DNA of 64,000 nt from Rhodonellum psychrophilum GCM71 = DSM 17998 (GTDB lineage Bacteria; Bacteroidota; Bacteroidia; Cytophagales; Cyclobacteriaceae). Positions within the stretch are counted from its first letter, which is position 1. Each line of letters opens with the position of its first letter. The stretch is taken from the NCBI RefSeq assembly GCF_000381545.1, contig NZ_KB906676.1, positions 62,001 to 126,000 on the forward strand. Reading direction: 5' to 3'. Under the pieces are notes generated by a model, which was not told the DNA's origin, did no database searches, and saw only the letters and a list, made by a program, of their open reading frames with translations. This document shows positions 25,891 through 36,055 of this stretch, piece after piece. A program made the translations under genes and the position numbers.

Positions 25891-28800
25891 ATGGAAAAAC
25901 GATTTTTACTCAAGTATTGTGAAAGGTTCAAAAAGGGAGTTTTAACGACCCTGTTTCTGCCCTTTTGCCTGAATGTTTCCATTGCGGAGACAATGAATAT
26001 TGGTTCTTTACCGATGGACTCTGAGCGGAGTGCGACGGAAGAAAAAGTCAACTACAGGGAGATTATCATTTCCGGAGTAGTGACAGACAATGAAGAAGGA
26101 CTGACGCTACCGGGTGTCAACGTACTGATCAAAGGAACTACAGTGGGGACTGTAACGGACATTGATGGGAAATATTCACTGACCATTCCAAACGGGAATG
26201 TTGTTCTGGTGTTCTCGTCAATCGGATTTGTCACCCAGGAAATCCGTGTTGGGTCAAACAGCACAATCAATATTGTCATGAATCAAGACCTCCAGCAATT
26301 GGGAGAGGTGATCGTCGTTGGATATGGGTCGCAAAAGAAAAGTGACTTGACCGGCGCCATCACCAGTGTCAGTGCCGCCAAATTAGAGGAAAGACCAATC
26401 ACCAATATTGCGCAAGCCCTACAGGGAAACGCAGCTGGAGTCCATGTAACCTCGAATATGAGACCTGGAGAATTGCCTGCGGTAAGAATCCGGGGAAACA
26501 GATCGATCAATGCTTCAAATGATCCTTTATATGTGGTAGATGGGATTCCGATTGTTTCACAATTGGGCGTGAGTTCATTTTCCCTCAATGACATCAGTCC
26601 AAATGACATTGAATCCATAGAGGTCCTTAAAGACGCATCCGCCACAGCAATTTATGGATCAAGAGGCTCAAATGGAGTTATCCTTGTGACGACTAAAAAA
26701 GGCAAAAAAGGCCAACTTAAAGTGAATTACACTGCGACCGTTTCTTTGGATTCTTACAAGAACCTGACGAATTGGATGAGTGGAGGACAATATGTCGACA
26801 TCTGGAGAAGGTCATTGATCAATGGACGTTTATATGGCAGCAATGGCAATCAGAACTTGAATACTGCTGCAACATCTTGGTATCCGGATCCATTTTTAGA
26901 TCAGCAAGTGATGGGGCTTGGACAGGATCCAAACGCCAGAGATGCTGTTTGGAGAGGGTATGAGTGGGAGGAATTTGGCGTAACCCCCAGATTGAGACCT
27001 ACCACTGCGGAGGAAAGAAGTATGGGCTGGCCAAATGAGGTGCCGGTTTACAATGCTGAAAATGTTGGAAACCACAACTGGCAGGACGAGGTTACCAGGC
27101 AGGGAATCACACAAATCCATCAATTGTCACTCTCTTCGGGTACTGAAAACTCCAGGCTGTACCTTTCTCTTGGATACCATGAACAAGTAGGTGTTCAGAA
27201 AGACCAAGACTTCGAAAGATTTACACTGAACCTTAATGGGGATGTTACGCCTACAAAATGGTTGACGGTTGGTACATCAGTAATTGGATCCTTCTCGAAC
27301 CAGAATTACGGTTTCATGGGTCCGAATACAAGTAATACCGGAGCCAAGGATTTGTTTTCAAGGGCAAATGGACAATTTCCATATGCAGTCCCAAGAGATG
27401 GGAATGGTCAAATCATCCCGAATCCGGGAGGGAATCTGAATCTTTGGAATCCTGTGATGGACATCGATCAGGCTTTGAATGAAAGAAGAACAGCTTCAGT
27501 ATTAGCCAATATCTATTCTGAAATAACCTTCACGCCTTGGTTAAAGTACAGAGTCAATTTTGGAGGACAAATCAGAAATTTCAGAAATGGCAGCTGGACT
27601 GGACCAAATGCGTCTAACCACCTAACCTTAAGAAGAAATACCGCAGGCATGTCCAGAGATGAAAACTTCTCCTGGGTCGCAGAAAACCTGCTTTTCGTGG
27701 ACAAGACTTTTGGCGATGACCATGCAATAGGAATCACTTTGTTGCAGTCTTCGCAATATTCAAGAAGAGAAGGAATGAGTATTGGTGTTTCCAATACCGT
27801 AATTCCGGCAAGTCAGTGGTACAACTTGGCCTCAAACACCAATGGCCGCCCAGATAGCTATGGGTCTTCCTTCACAGAAAACACGCTTCAATCCTGGATG
27901 CTGAGAGTCAATTATGCATTGAAAAACAAATACCTTTTTACGGCCTCAGGAAGATATGATGGTTCATCTGTGCTTGCCCCAGGAAAGAAATGGGATTTTT
28001 TCCCTTCTTTCTCGGCAGCTTGGAAAATGCAAGAAGAGGGTTTTCTTAGAGATGTCAGCTGGATTTATGAACTGAAGCCGAGGTTGGGATTTGGTGTTAC
28101 AGGTAACTCTTCGGTGAATCCCTATACGACCACAGGTCCTTTGAGCCAAAATCCTTATGTTTTTGGCAGTGATGCTGCGATTGGTTTCTTACCTCAGTTG
28201 GTACAGAACCCCGATTTGGGATGGGAAAAAACCGCGCAATGGAATGCTGGATTGGACTTTGGTCTTTTTGATGGCAAAGTAAAGGGCGCGCTTGAAGTAT
28301 ATGACATGACGACCACCGGTTTGATTTTCGGGAGGTCGCTGCCAGCTGTTTCAGGTTATGTTCAAAAATTCGAGAATATTGGAAGTACGAGAAATAGAGG
28401 AGTGGAATTGACGCTATCCACGATCAATTTGGAAAAAAATGGTTTTGTCTGGCAGACAGACTTCAACTTCGGAGCCAATAGAGAGCAGATAGTTAGTCTT
28501 GTAAATGGTGCTGAAGATATGATCGCCAATAACCTATTCATTGGTCATCCCATCCATTCCTTTTTCGATTATCGCCATGATGGTATTTGGCAAAATACTC
28601 CTGAGGATTTGGAACAAATGGCGCTTTTCAATGCAAATGGACATCGATTCTATCCGGGCACAGTGAAAATTGTGGATCAAAACGGTGATTACAGGATCGA
28701 TAGTGATGACCGGGAAGTATTGGGTTCGAGACAACCAAAATGGACTGGTGGCATCACCAATACATTTATTTATAAAAATTGGACCTTGAGCATGATGGCT

Positions 28801-29241
28801 TATGGTCGATTCGGTCAAACCTATTTTGGGGGTCTTCCCAGTACAGGAGGGATTTTTCCAAATGGAAGGTATGAGACCGATTTCTGGGATTGGGACAATC
28901 CAAATGGAAGATGGCCTTTACCGATCATTGGTGCGAACGTTCAAAATATCGTAAATCCACTTCAATTCAATGATGGCTCTTTTGTTTCCATCAGACACAT
29001 TTCTTTGGCGTATGATTTTCCAATTCAAACAATAGCGAGAATGGGAATGTCCAGTCTTCAGGTGAATGTTCAATTTGTGAACCCATTCATTTTTGGAGGA
29101 GACATGGTTCGTTTGGGATTCAACCCGGATGATGATACCTCGTGGGAAAACAGAAACGGTCAAGGAGATCCTTTGGGTGGGATGAATAGCAATACAATTC
29201 TACCCCAAAGTTTCGTCTTCACATTAAGAGCAGGGTTTTAA
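25891..29241 (+). CDS. SusC-family TonB-dependent outer-membrane transporter (pectin locus)
   Basis: The 1,116-residue protein has a leader, then a carboxypeptidase-regulatory-like beta-sandwich (ISGVVTDNEEGLTLPGVNVL near 60-150). A TonB-box-like GEVIVVGYGS follows, then a plug domain (NIAQALQGNAAGVHV, DPLYVVDGIP, ESIEVLKDASATAIYG) and a 22-strand type barrel ending in an aromatic-rich terminus (FVFTLRAGF). It imports oligosaccharides captured by the SusD partner encoded 20 bp downstream. No N-terminal STN signalling domain is present, so control through FecI/FecR is unlikely. Substrate is inferred from neighbours to be rhamnogalacturonan fragments. Confidence 0.96.
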   Translation: MEKRFLLKYCERFKKGVLTTLFLPFCLNVSIAETMNIGSLPMDSERSATEEKVNYREIIISGVVTDNEEGLTLPGVNVLIKGTTVGTVTDIDGKYSLTIPNGNVVLVFSSIGFVTQEIRVGSNSTINIVMNQDLQQLGEVIVVGYGSQKKSDLTGAITSVSAAKLEERPITNIAQALQGNAAGVHVTSNMRPGELPAVRIRGNRSINASNDPLYVVDGIPIVSQLGVSSFSLNDISPNDIESIEVLKDASATAIYGSRGSNGVILVTTKKGKKGQLKVNYTATVSLDSYKNLTNWMSGGQYVDIWRRSLINGRLYGSNGNQNLNTAATSWYPDPFLDQQVMGLGQDPNARDAVWRGYEWEEFGVTPRLRPTTAEERSMGWPNEVPVYNAENVGNHNWQDEVTRQGITQIHQLSLSSGTENSRLYLSLGYHEQVGVQKDQDFERFTLNLNGDVTPTKWLTVGTSVIGSFSNQNYGFMGPNTSNTGAKDLFSRANGQFPYAVPRDGNGQIIPNPGGNLNLWNPVMDIDQALNERRTASVLANIYSEITFTPWLKYRVNFGGQIRNFRNGSWTGPNASNHLTLRRNTAGMSRDENFSWVAENLLFVDKTFGDDHAIGITLLQSSQYSRREGMSIGVSNTVIPASQWYNLASNTNGRPDSYGSSFTENTLQSWMLRVNYALKNKYLFTASGRYDGSSVLAPGKKWDFFPSFSAAWKMQEEGFLRDVSWIYELKPRLGFGVTGNSSVNPYTTTGPLSQNPYVFGSDAAIGFLPQLVQNPDLGWEKTAQWNAGLDFGLFDGKVKGALEVYDMTTTGLIFGRSLPAVSGYVQKFENIGSTRNRGVELTLSTINLEKNGFVWQTDFNFGANREQIVSLVNGAEDMIANNLFIGHPIHSFFDYRHDGIWQNTPEDLEQMALFNANGHRFYPGTVKIVDQNGDYRIDSDDREVLGSRQPKWTGGITNTFIYKNWTLSMMAYGRFGQTYFGGLPSTGGIFPNGRYETDFWDWDNPNGRWPLPIIGANVQNIVNPLQFNDGSFVSIRHISLAYDFPIQTIARMGMSSLQVNVQFVNPFIFGGDMVRLGFNPDDDTSWENRNGQGDPLGGMNSNTILPQSFVFTLRAGF

Positions 29242-29260
29242 TAATTTAAAAAAAAAGAAG

Positions 29261-31408
29261 ATGAAAAAATATATTTGGATAATAGCCCTGATTGCGATGG
29301 GAACATTCAACTCATGTCAGGACTTTTTGGACGAAAGGCAAGTTTCCAATCTTACCCAAGATTATTACAATGATCAGAATGGTCTTGAATCATTGATCAA
29401 TGGACTTTATGTTTTTGCACGGATAAAACATGAATGGGATGCGAGTGGATCAAGATTGACGCAAGCCGAAACAGATGCTTATATGAGTTCAAGTCCGGCT
29501 TGGGCAAGAGTGGAAATAGGTACCTATGGGAATGACCTCAGTAATGTGGCAGGAAATGTATTCAATTATTTGGGTAATGCGAACGCCGCCTATGCCCCGA
29601 TGGGTGCTTATCCCCATATCAATAATTGTAACCTTGCTTTGGATGTGATTGAAAATGGTAAGCCGGGTGTATTTGGTACAGATCAAGCTTTTGCAAACCA
29701 AAGAAAAGCCGAAGTATTGTTCTTAAGATCATGGGCGTTTTATTTGGTGTCCAACCAATTGGGGGATATCCCACTTCTTTTGACACCGAGAAGACAGGAT
29801 GACGGTATTTATCATTACCCGAAAGCCTCTCTGGAAGCTGTTTATAAACAAATCATTGAAGATGTGAGATTTGCGTATGAAAATCTTCCCACCAATGCGC
29901 CAAGAGGGCGGATTACAAAATGGGCAGCTGGGCATTTCTTGGCAAAACTTTATTTAAACAGGGCCCAAGCTGCGGAATTTGCAAACAGTGGAGATGAATC
30001 TTTGAGAATGCTTTTCAAAGGAACAAATCCAACCGATTTGGAGCAATCCATTCAGATTGCCACCGAGGTCATCAGTGGCGCCGGAGGCCTTGCACCAGAC
30101 TATTCTACACTGTTTGATCCATCTGTTTCAGAAACCAACCCACACCCTGAAGTTCTTTGGTCAGCTCAGTTTGATACTAATATTGGCCTCAATGGCCGTT
30201 TTGGAGGCAATAGGTCCGTGAACTACCATGTTGGAAATTATACAGAACAATCTGGGGTGAACAGATCCATGGCCTATGGCAGACCCTTCGGGACATTCAA
30301 GCCAACTGATTTTGGTTATGATAATTTTAAGGACAAAATGCATGATTCAAGATATGCCAAAACCTTCCAACATGAATACATTGGCAACATGGCTGGAAAC
30401 TCTACTTCATTTACTTGGACCGCCCCAACAGCCGCTTGGTGGAATGCCAATAAACCAGCCGACCAACCAGAGGTAAAGGCTGGAGACAGAAGAGTCCAAA
30501 ATGGAAGAAGAGCATTGATTTATTTGGAAAATGACAAAGAAAATGCGCTTGACTCTATGGAGGTTATGAGCCAGCCTTATCAGTTTATGGTAAGATGGGT
30601 TCGTTCCTCCAAAACAGGGAATTATTATTATCGGCTATTTATCAACGGAGCCAACATGGGGCTTGCAACGCAACTTGCTCCCTATCTTGCAGTGAAGAAA
30701 TATGTAGATCCTTCACGTGGAGGCAGCACTGACGAAAGTAACTTTAACAGTGAGGCAGGAACAAGAGATGCTATTTTGATGCGATTGGCGGAAACCCACT
30801 TGATTAGAGCAGAAGCTTATGGTAGAAAAGGCGACTATGCAGCGGCATTGGATGACATCAATATCCTGAGACAGCGAGCAGCCTTCAAAGGTGGGGAAAA
30901 CAGACCAGCACCCATTGTCGAGTGGTATCCTGAAGCCCGGGAGTTGAATGCATCCGAAAGGCAAACTCCTTTTGCCGCTTCGGGAGATTCTTACAATACC
31001 ATCATGGTAACACAAAATCACTTTACCCCTGGCACACCTGAAGCAACCCGCGAAGGGTATATCCCTTCAGTGACCACCAAAGCGGATATGTTTGTTCACT
31101 TTATCTATAATGAGAAAAATAGAGAATTCTTGGCAGAGGGAATTATGTGGGAAGATTTACACAATGCAGGAATCTTGTTTGAGAGAGTGATGCATCATAA
31201 CCAAATGGCCTCCAATAGGACAGGTTTATGGCCAAGTGCGACCAATACTGCCGGTGGAAATGGACAGAATGGAAATGGCAAAGGACAACTGCAAAAGCAC
31301 CATACTTTCAGAATGTGGCCTTTCAACTATTTAGTCCAGTTGACGGATGAAAATGGTGATCCTTTGGATCCTTCTGCGAGAAGCGCTTATCAAAATCCGG
31401 GATATTGA
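29261..31408 (+). CDS. SusD/RagB surface lipoprotein (pectin locus)
   Basis: The 715-residue outer-membrane glycan-binding lipoprotein has lipobox FNSCQDF near residue 20. SusD-type TPR helices (EVLFLRSWAFYLVSNQLGDI) and the C-terminal ETHLIRAEAYGRKGDY block are present. It is longer than typical SusD proteins (about 500-600) and has a long insertion in the second half. It forms the lid of the SusC transporter. A perfect 46-base palindrome terminates the pair downstream. Confidence 0.95.
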   Translation: MKKYIWIIALIAMGTFNSCQDFLDERQVSNLTQDYYNDQNGLESLINGLYVFARIKHEWDASGSRLTQAETDAYMSSSPAWARVEIGTYGNDLSNVAGNVFNYLGNANAAYAPMGAYPHINNCNLALDVIENGKPGVFGTDQAFANQRKAEVLFLRSWAFYLVSNQLGDIPLLLTPRRQDDGIYHYPKASLEAVYKQIIEDVRFAYENLPTNAPRGRITKWAAGHFLAKLYLNRAQAAEFANSGDESLRMLFKGTNPTDLEQSIQIATEVISGAGGLAPDYSTLFDPSVSETNPHPEVLWSAQFDTNIGLNGRFGGNRSVNYHVGNYTEQSGVNRSMAYGRPFGTFKPTDFGYDNFKDKMHDSRYAKTFQHEYIGNMAGNSTSFTWTAPTAAWWNANKPADQPEVKAGDRRVQNGRRALIYLENDKENALDSMEVMSQPYQFMVRWVRSSKTGNYYYRLFINGANMGLATQLAPYLAVKKYVDPSRGGSTDESNFNSEAGTRDAILMRLAETHLIRAEAYGRKGDYAAALDDINILRQRAAFKGGENRPAPIVEWYPEARELNASERQTPFAASGDSYNTIMVTQNHFTPGTPEATREGYIPSVTTKADMFVHFIYNEKNREFLAEGIMWEDLHNAGILFERVMHHNQMASNRTGLWPSATNTAGGNGQNGNGKGQLQKHHTFRMWPFNYLVQLTDENGDPLDPSARSAYQNPGY

Positions 31409-31437
31409 TAAGGAATTCTTCATTATTCAAAAACCTA

Positions 31438-31483
31438 AAGACCATCAAAAGAAGCCTTTGCAAAGGCTTCTTTTGATGGTCTT
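31438..31483 (+). terminator. Perfect 23-bp-arm terminator after SusCD
   Basis: The sequence from 31438 to 31483 is a perfect palindrome with its centre at CCTTTG/CAAAGG, followed by a T-rich tail. It is one of the strongest stems in the window and separates SusCD from the GH105-CE12-GH28 unit. Confidence 0.88.
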
Positions 31484-31618
31484 GTTATTTATTAATTCAC
31501 AAAAAGCCGTGCTTTTCTTTGCATGCCGAATTCAATTCCATTCAAACAGACACTACAGGAAAGTTTTTAGCTTTTAATCAATATTTTTGGAGCTAGATTA
31601 GGTACATAAAACTCAAAA

Positions 31619-32998
31619 ATGACAATGAAACGCGCTATAACCAGAACCGCCCAGCCATTTATCTTTCTTTTGGTTTCTTTTTTTCTTTTCAGCTTCCAAA
31701 TTGAAAAGGAAGGAAAAGTCTCAAAAGAAAAAGAACTCACAGACAGCAATACCCCGCTCCATTTGCTCCAACCTGATTATCCCGTTCCTTATGGAATGGT
31801 CAAAAAGGAAGAGGTAAAAGGAGTGATCGATCGGGTGAGGGATTATTTGGCGGCAGTCACCCCGACAACTGTTATCGACAAAACCACTCAGAAGGAAATC
31901 ACGGATTTTTCTAAAGTGAATGCCAATAGCCTCTTGAAACCCGGGGATTTCAGACTGCTGAGCTACGAGTGGGGCGTGACCTATTCTGCGATGTTGGCAG
32001 CCGGTGAAATCACCGGAGACGCCAAATACACCGACTACACCAAGGACCGCGTGAAATTCATCGCTGACCTGTATCCCCATTTCAAAGCACTTTCAGAACA
32101 AAAAAATGCGCTGCACTCCATTCTCCATCCTGGAGCTTTGGATGATGCAGGGGCACTTTGTGCGGCCTTCATCAAAACCCAAGCGGTAGGATCGGATGCC
32201 GATATCCGACCCATTGTGGACAATTTCATGACCTATATCATGGAGAAAGAATTTAGACTCAATGATGGAACCTTGGCGAGAAACAGGCCCTTGAAAAATA
32301 CGCTTTGGCTGGATGATCTTTACATGAGTGTTCCTGCCATTGTTCAAATGGGGAAACTGACAGGGGAAACGAAATATTACGATGCAGCGGTCAAGCAAAT
32401 CGAATTGTTTTCGAAAAGAATGTTCAATGAAAGAAACGGTCTTTATATGCATGGTTGGGTAGAGGATATGGATGTCCATCCCGAATTTCATTGGGCGAGA
32501 GCCAATGGTTGGGCATTGCTCACCAAGGTGGAAGTGTTGAGCGTTTTGCCGAAAGACCATCCAGGAAGGCCAATGGTCATGGATTTATTAAAAAAACACA
32601 TCAAAGGTCTAGCCGCTTTACAATCCGGCTCCGGATTTTGGCATCAGTTGCTGGATAAAAATGACAGTTATCTCGAAACCTCCGCCACCGCCATATATGC
32701 CTATTGCATCGCAAAATCGATCAATGAAGGATGGATTGATGGTCTGGCGCATGCACCGATGACACTTCTCGCATGGAATGCCGTGGCCACGATGGTAAAC
32801 AATACTGGGCAGGTGGAAGGAACTTGTGTCGGAACAGGAATGGCCTTTGATCCCGCATTTTATTACCACAGGCCAATCAATAAATTTGCCGCCCATGGTT
32901 ATGGTCCCGTCATCGCAGCAGGAGCGGAAGTGATCCGTTTGCTCCAAAACAATGATTTTGAGATCAATGACAGCTCCCTCCAATTGTTGAGAAAATAA
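31619..32998 (+). CDS. GH105 unsaturated rhamnogalacturonyl hydrolase (second copy)
   Basis: The 459-residue protein has a signal sequence (FIFLLVSFFLFSFQ). It carries GH105 motifs LWLDDLYMSVPAIVQMGKL with the paired Asp, FHWARANGWALLTKVEVL, and HQLLDKNDSYLETSATAI. It has an N-terminal segment of about 100 residues that differs from the first copy, including ALHSILHPGALDDAGALCAA where the first copy has the HHRYPLGQ region. The two copies may act on different chain lengths or locations. It heads a tight unit: the CE12 gene starts 2 bases after its stop. A half operator site (TACAGGAAA, 31554-31562) lies 57 bp upstream. Confidence 0.93.
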   Translation: MTMKRAITRTAQPFIFLLVSFFLFSFQIEKEGKVSKEKELTDSNTPLHLLQPDYPVPYGMVKKEEVKGVIDRVRDYLAAVTPTTVIDKTTQKEITDFSKVNANSLLKPGDFRLLSYEWGVTYSAMLAAGEITGDAKYTDYTKDRVKFIADLYPHFKALSEQKNALHSILHPGALDDAGALCAAFIKTQAVGSDADIRPIVDNFMTYIMEKEFRLNDGTLARNRPLKNTLWLDDLYMSVPAIVQMGKLTGETKYYDAAVKQIELFSKRMFNERNGLYMHGWVEDMDVHPEFHWARANGWALLTKVEVLSVLPKDHPGRPMVMDLLKKHIKGLAALQSGSGFWHQLLDKNDSYLETSATAIYAYCIAKSINEGWIDGLAHAPMTLLAWNAVATMVNNTGQVEGTCVGTGMAFDPAFYYHRPINKFAAHGYGPVIAAGAEVIRLLQNNDFEINDSSLQLLRK

Positions 32999-32999
32999 A

Positions 33000-34364
33000 A
33001 TGAAGCGTGTTCTAAAGCGATATGGCCCAATATTCAAAGCCCTGATTTTTCTTTGGTATTTCCTTCCCCAGATTACTTTGGCACAGGAAGGGAACCAAAA
33101 GACCGAATGGAAATTTGATTTCGGGACCGGGGAAGTGCAGGCAGGTTATGAAGCCGTTCAACCCTGGGATATCTATGCTGCAGAAAAGGGCTTTGGGTTT
33201 TTGGGAGGAACTGATTTGATCGGGATCGAAAATTTGGAGGGCGACCCGCTTGTTATCGATGGCGTCTCCAGCTTAGATCCATTTTATTTTTTGGTGGATT
33301 TGCCCGAAGGAAATTATGATGTAACGGTTTATCTCGGTGATTTGCAGGGAAAATCTGCCACCACTATCCGGGCCGAATGCAGACGCTTGATGCTGGAGGA
33401 AACCGAAACTGCTTACGGGGAAATAAAGGCCTTGACTTTCACGGTCAATATAAGGCAACCTGAAATTGGGAATACCGGAGAGCGTGTGAAATTGAAGGAA
33501 AGGGAGCTGGACTATCTCCACTGGGATGACAAGTTGACAATCGAATTCAACGGGGAAAATCCAAGGGTGACCGGGCTTGAGATTCAGCTGAATACCAGAG
33601 CGGTAACTGTTTTCCTCGCAGGAAACAGCACCGTGGTGGATCAAGCGTATGAGCCTTGGGCGGCTTGGGGCCAAATGTTTCCTGTTTTTTTCCAAGCAGG
33701 GAAAGTGGCTATCGCCAATCACGCAGAATCCGGAGAAAGTCTCTTGTCTTTCCAAAGGGAAAATCGATTGGACAAAATCCTCGATTTAATGAGACCCGGA
33801 GATTACCTGTTTGTCGAATTTGGCCACAATGACCAAAAAACCGGAGGAAATCATCTAGATGCCTTTACCACCTACAAGGAAACCTTGAAATCCTACATTG
33901 CTTCGGCAAGACAAAAAGGAGGGATTCCGGTTTTGGTAACCTCCATGCACCGAAGGAGTTTCGATCAAAACGGAAAGATTGTGAATACGCTTGGAGATTA
34001 TCCCGAAGCGGTCAGGCAGGTCGCCCATGAGGAAAATGTTGCGCTGATCGACTTGAATGCGATGAGCAAAGTCCTGTATGAATCTTGGGGACCTGAATAT
34101 TCAAAAAAGGCTTTTGTCCATTTTGCCAAAGGAACCTTCGAAGGACAAGAGGAGGATTTTGCCGACAATACCCATTTCAGCACCTATGGCGCCAATGAAT
34201 TGGCAAAAGCTGTCGTCGAAGGCTTGAAAAATACGGATCTGGAGGTGATCAAATTTTTAAAGCCCGGAATCGTGCCCTATGACCCTGAAATTCCCGGAAG
34301 GTTTGAAGATTTTTATTGGCCCCTGAGCAAAAGAACCTCCAATGTCAAACCTGATGGAAACTAA
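33000..34364 (+). CDS. CE12 rhamnogalacturonan acetylesterase with N-terminal beta-sandwich
   Basis: The 454-residue secreted protein has an N-terminal domain (about 35-200; WKFDFGTGEVQAGYEAVQPW, FYFLVDLPEGNYDVTVYLGD). That domain looks like a galactose-binding-type beta-sandwich found before some CE12 enzymes. The SGNH domain follows: TVFLAGNSTVVDQ (GNS in place of GDS), LFVEFGHNDQKTGG, and DNTHFSTYGANELA with the catalytic Asp/His. It deacetylates rhamnogalacturonan. It is tightly packed between GH105 and GH28, so deacetylation, hydrolysis and uronate removal are likely expressed together. Confidence 0.9.
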   Translation: MKRVLKRYGPIFKALIFLWYFLPQITLAQEGNQKTEWKFDFGTGEVQAGYEAVQPWDIYAAEKGFGFLGGTDLIGIENLEGDPLVIDGVSSLDPFYFLVDLPEGNYDVTVYLGDLQGKSATTIRAECRRLMLEETETAYGEIKALTFTVNIRQPEIGNTGERVKLKERELDYLHWDDKLTIEFNGENPRVTGLEIQLNTRAVTVFLAGNSTVVDQAYEPWAAWGQMFPVFFQAGKVAIANHAESGESLLSFQRENRLDKILDLMRPGDYLFVEFGHNDQKTGGNHLDAFTTYKETLKSYIASARQKGGIPVLVTSMHRRSFDQNGKIVNTLGDYPEAVRQVAHEENVALIDLNAMSKVLYESWGPEYSKKAFVHFAKGTFEGQEEDFADNTHFSTYGANELAKAVVEGLKNTDLEVIKFLKPGIVPYDPEIPGRFEDFYWPLSKRTSNVKPDGN

Positions 34365-34367
34365 AAA

Positions 34368-35798
34368 ATGATGAATCCCAAATTGCTTTTGTTGGCTTTG
34401 ATTTCGCTGGTCGTGATTTCCTGTGGTGAAAAAGAGAGAAGCTTAAAGGACGAGTTTGACTGGTACGATAAGGTTGGTGCAAAGGATTTTCCGGATCAAA
34501 AACAGCCCTTTCTTGTCAATGATTTTGGTGCTGTGGCTGACGGTAAGACAATGAACACAAAAGCCATTCAATCCGCCATTGACGCTTGTGCCAAACAGGG
34601 TGGAGGGGTAGTTTCCTTCAATGCCGGAGAATATTTGACAGGATCACTTTTCATCAAGTCAGGCGTCAACCTATGGATTGGGGAAAAGGTGACGCTGTTG
34701 GGAAGCCAAAATCTCGAAGATTATCCGGACATGCCAACGCGGGTTGCTGGAATTGAGATGGTTTGGCCGGCCGCATTGATCAATGTGATCGGGCAGCAAA
34801 AGGCAGCGGTTACCGGGAAAGGAGTAATTCATGCACAGGGAAAACCCTTTTGGGAGGCCTATTGGAGAACCAGAGAAGAATACGAAAAGCGGGGCCTAAG
34901 GTGGATTGTGGATTATGATGTGAAGCGGCCAAGGACAATTTTGGTTTCAGAATCCAGCGATGTCACCTTGGAGGATCTCACCTTGAAACAAGCCGGATTT
35001 TGGACAGTCCATATTTTGTATTCCCAAAACATCACCGCCAAGGGTCTCATAATTCGAAACAATCTGGACGGACACGGTCCGAGTACCGACGGGATTGACA
35101 TTGATTCTTCCTCCTATATTTTGGTCGAAAACTGTGATATCGATTGCAATGACGACAACTTTTGCCTGAAATCAGGTCGGGATGCAGATGGTTTAAGAGT
35201 GAATAGGCCTACGGAATATGTCGTGATTCGAAACTCAATTTCCCGTGCAGGTGGAGGTTTGATCACTTTTGGAAGTGAAACTTCGGGAGGGATCAGGCAT
35301 GTGGTTGCCCATGACCTGCAGGCAAAAGGAACAGGTGTTGGCTTGCGTTTCAAGTCTGCGATGACAAGAGGCGGGACAGTGGAAAATATTCACCTGAGAG
35401 ATATTCAGATGGATACCGTCGGGGTTGCCATTGAAATCGGATTGAACTGGAATCCTTCGTACAGTTACTCGGAATTGCCCGAAGGGTTTGATGCGGACAG
35501 TGTTCCTGATCATTGGAAGACGATGTTGACCCGAGTGGTACCGAAAGCATTGGGTATTCCCACATTCAAAAATATAGAGATCACCAATCTGCAGGTCCAA
35601 AAATCCAAGATGGCGATCACCATAGCAGGAGCGGAAACTTCGGCAATACAGAATATAAGGATCAAGAACAGTACAATTCACACGCAAACCGGAGGCTCCA
35701 TCATATTTGCCGAAGGCGTGATTTTCGAAAATTCAGTTGTGATCCCGGAAGATGGCAAAGAAATTTCCGTTGGCGAATCCAAAGAAATCAAATTTTGA
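34368..35798 (+). CDS. GH28 polygalacturonase-type lipoprotein
   Basis: The 476-residue protein has a lipobox (VVISC, Cys19). The right-handed beta-helix signature residues of GH28 are intact: STDGID with Asp241, CNDDNFCLKSG with Asp262/Asp263, and RFK with Arg327/Lys329. The usual GxGH segment reads FGSETSGGIRHV, a variant seen in Bacteroidetes GH28, and suggests an exo-acting or rhamnogalacturonan-directed enzyme. It is last in the GH105-CE12-GH28 unit, 3 bp after CE12, and is followed by a strong hairpin. Confidence 0.92.
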   Translation: MMNPKLLLLALISLVVISCGEKERSLKDEFDWYDKVGAKDFPDQKQPFLVNDFGAVADGKTMNTKAIQSAIDACAKQGGGVVSFNAGEYLTGSLFIKSGVNLWIGEKVTLLGSQNLEDYPDMPTRVAGIEMVWPAALINVIGQQKAAVTGKGVIHAQGKPFWEAYWRTREEYEKRGLRWIVDYDVKRPRTILVSESSDVTLEDLTLKQAGFWTVHILYSQNITAKGLIIRNNLDGHGPSTDGIDIDSSSYILVENCDIDCNDDNFCLKSGRDADGLRVNRPTEYVVIRNSISRAGGGLITFGSETSGGIRHVVAHDLQAKGTGVGLRFKSAMTRGGTVENIHLRDIQMDTVGVAIEIGLNWNPSYSYSELPEGFDADSVPDHWKTMLTRVVPKALGIPTFKNIEITNLQVQKSKMAITIAGAETSAIQNIRIKNSTIHTQTGGSIIFAEGVIFENSVVIPEDGKEISVGESKEIKF

Positions 35799-35927
35799 AG
35801 GATTGATTTTCCAAGCGCAATTTCTTTGCCCAAGAAGATAATAAAGTATCGAAATATCCTCAAAACCAGCTTTTTTGCTCTTTGGAATGCAAAGCACTTT
35901 TTTTACCTTGATGGGCAAAACCAAAGA

Positions 35928-35965
35928 AATCCTGCTGGAACGAAATATTTCATTCCAGCAGGATT
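35928..35965. terminator. Strong inverted repeat after GH28
   Basis: The 19-base arms at 35928-35946 and 35947-35965 match at 18 of 19 positions, and the centre GAAATATTTC is itself palindromic. It lies 130 bp after the GH28 stop. No T-run follows on the plus strand; on the minus strand a T-rich stretch does. It is probably a terminator or processing stem, but an operator role is possible. Confidence 0.6.
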
Positions 35966-36055
35966 AATGAGGGCAGAAATCAAGGGTCTTAAAACTTACT
36001 TATATCCATTGAAGACCTTTTTGCATGTGGATAAATGCATGCCCAAAATACAGAA

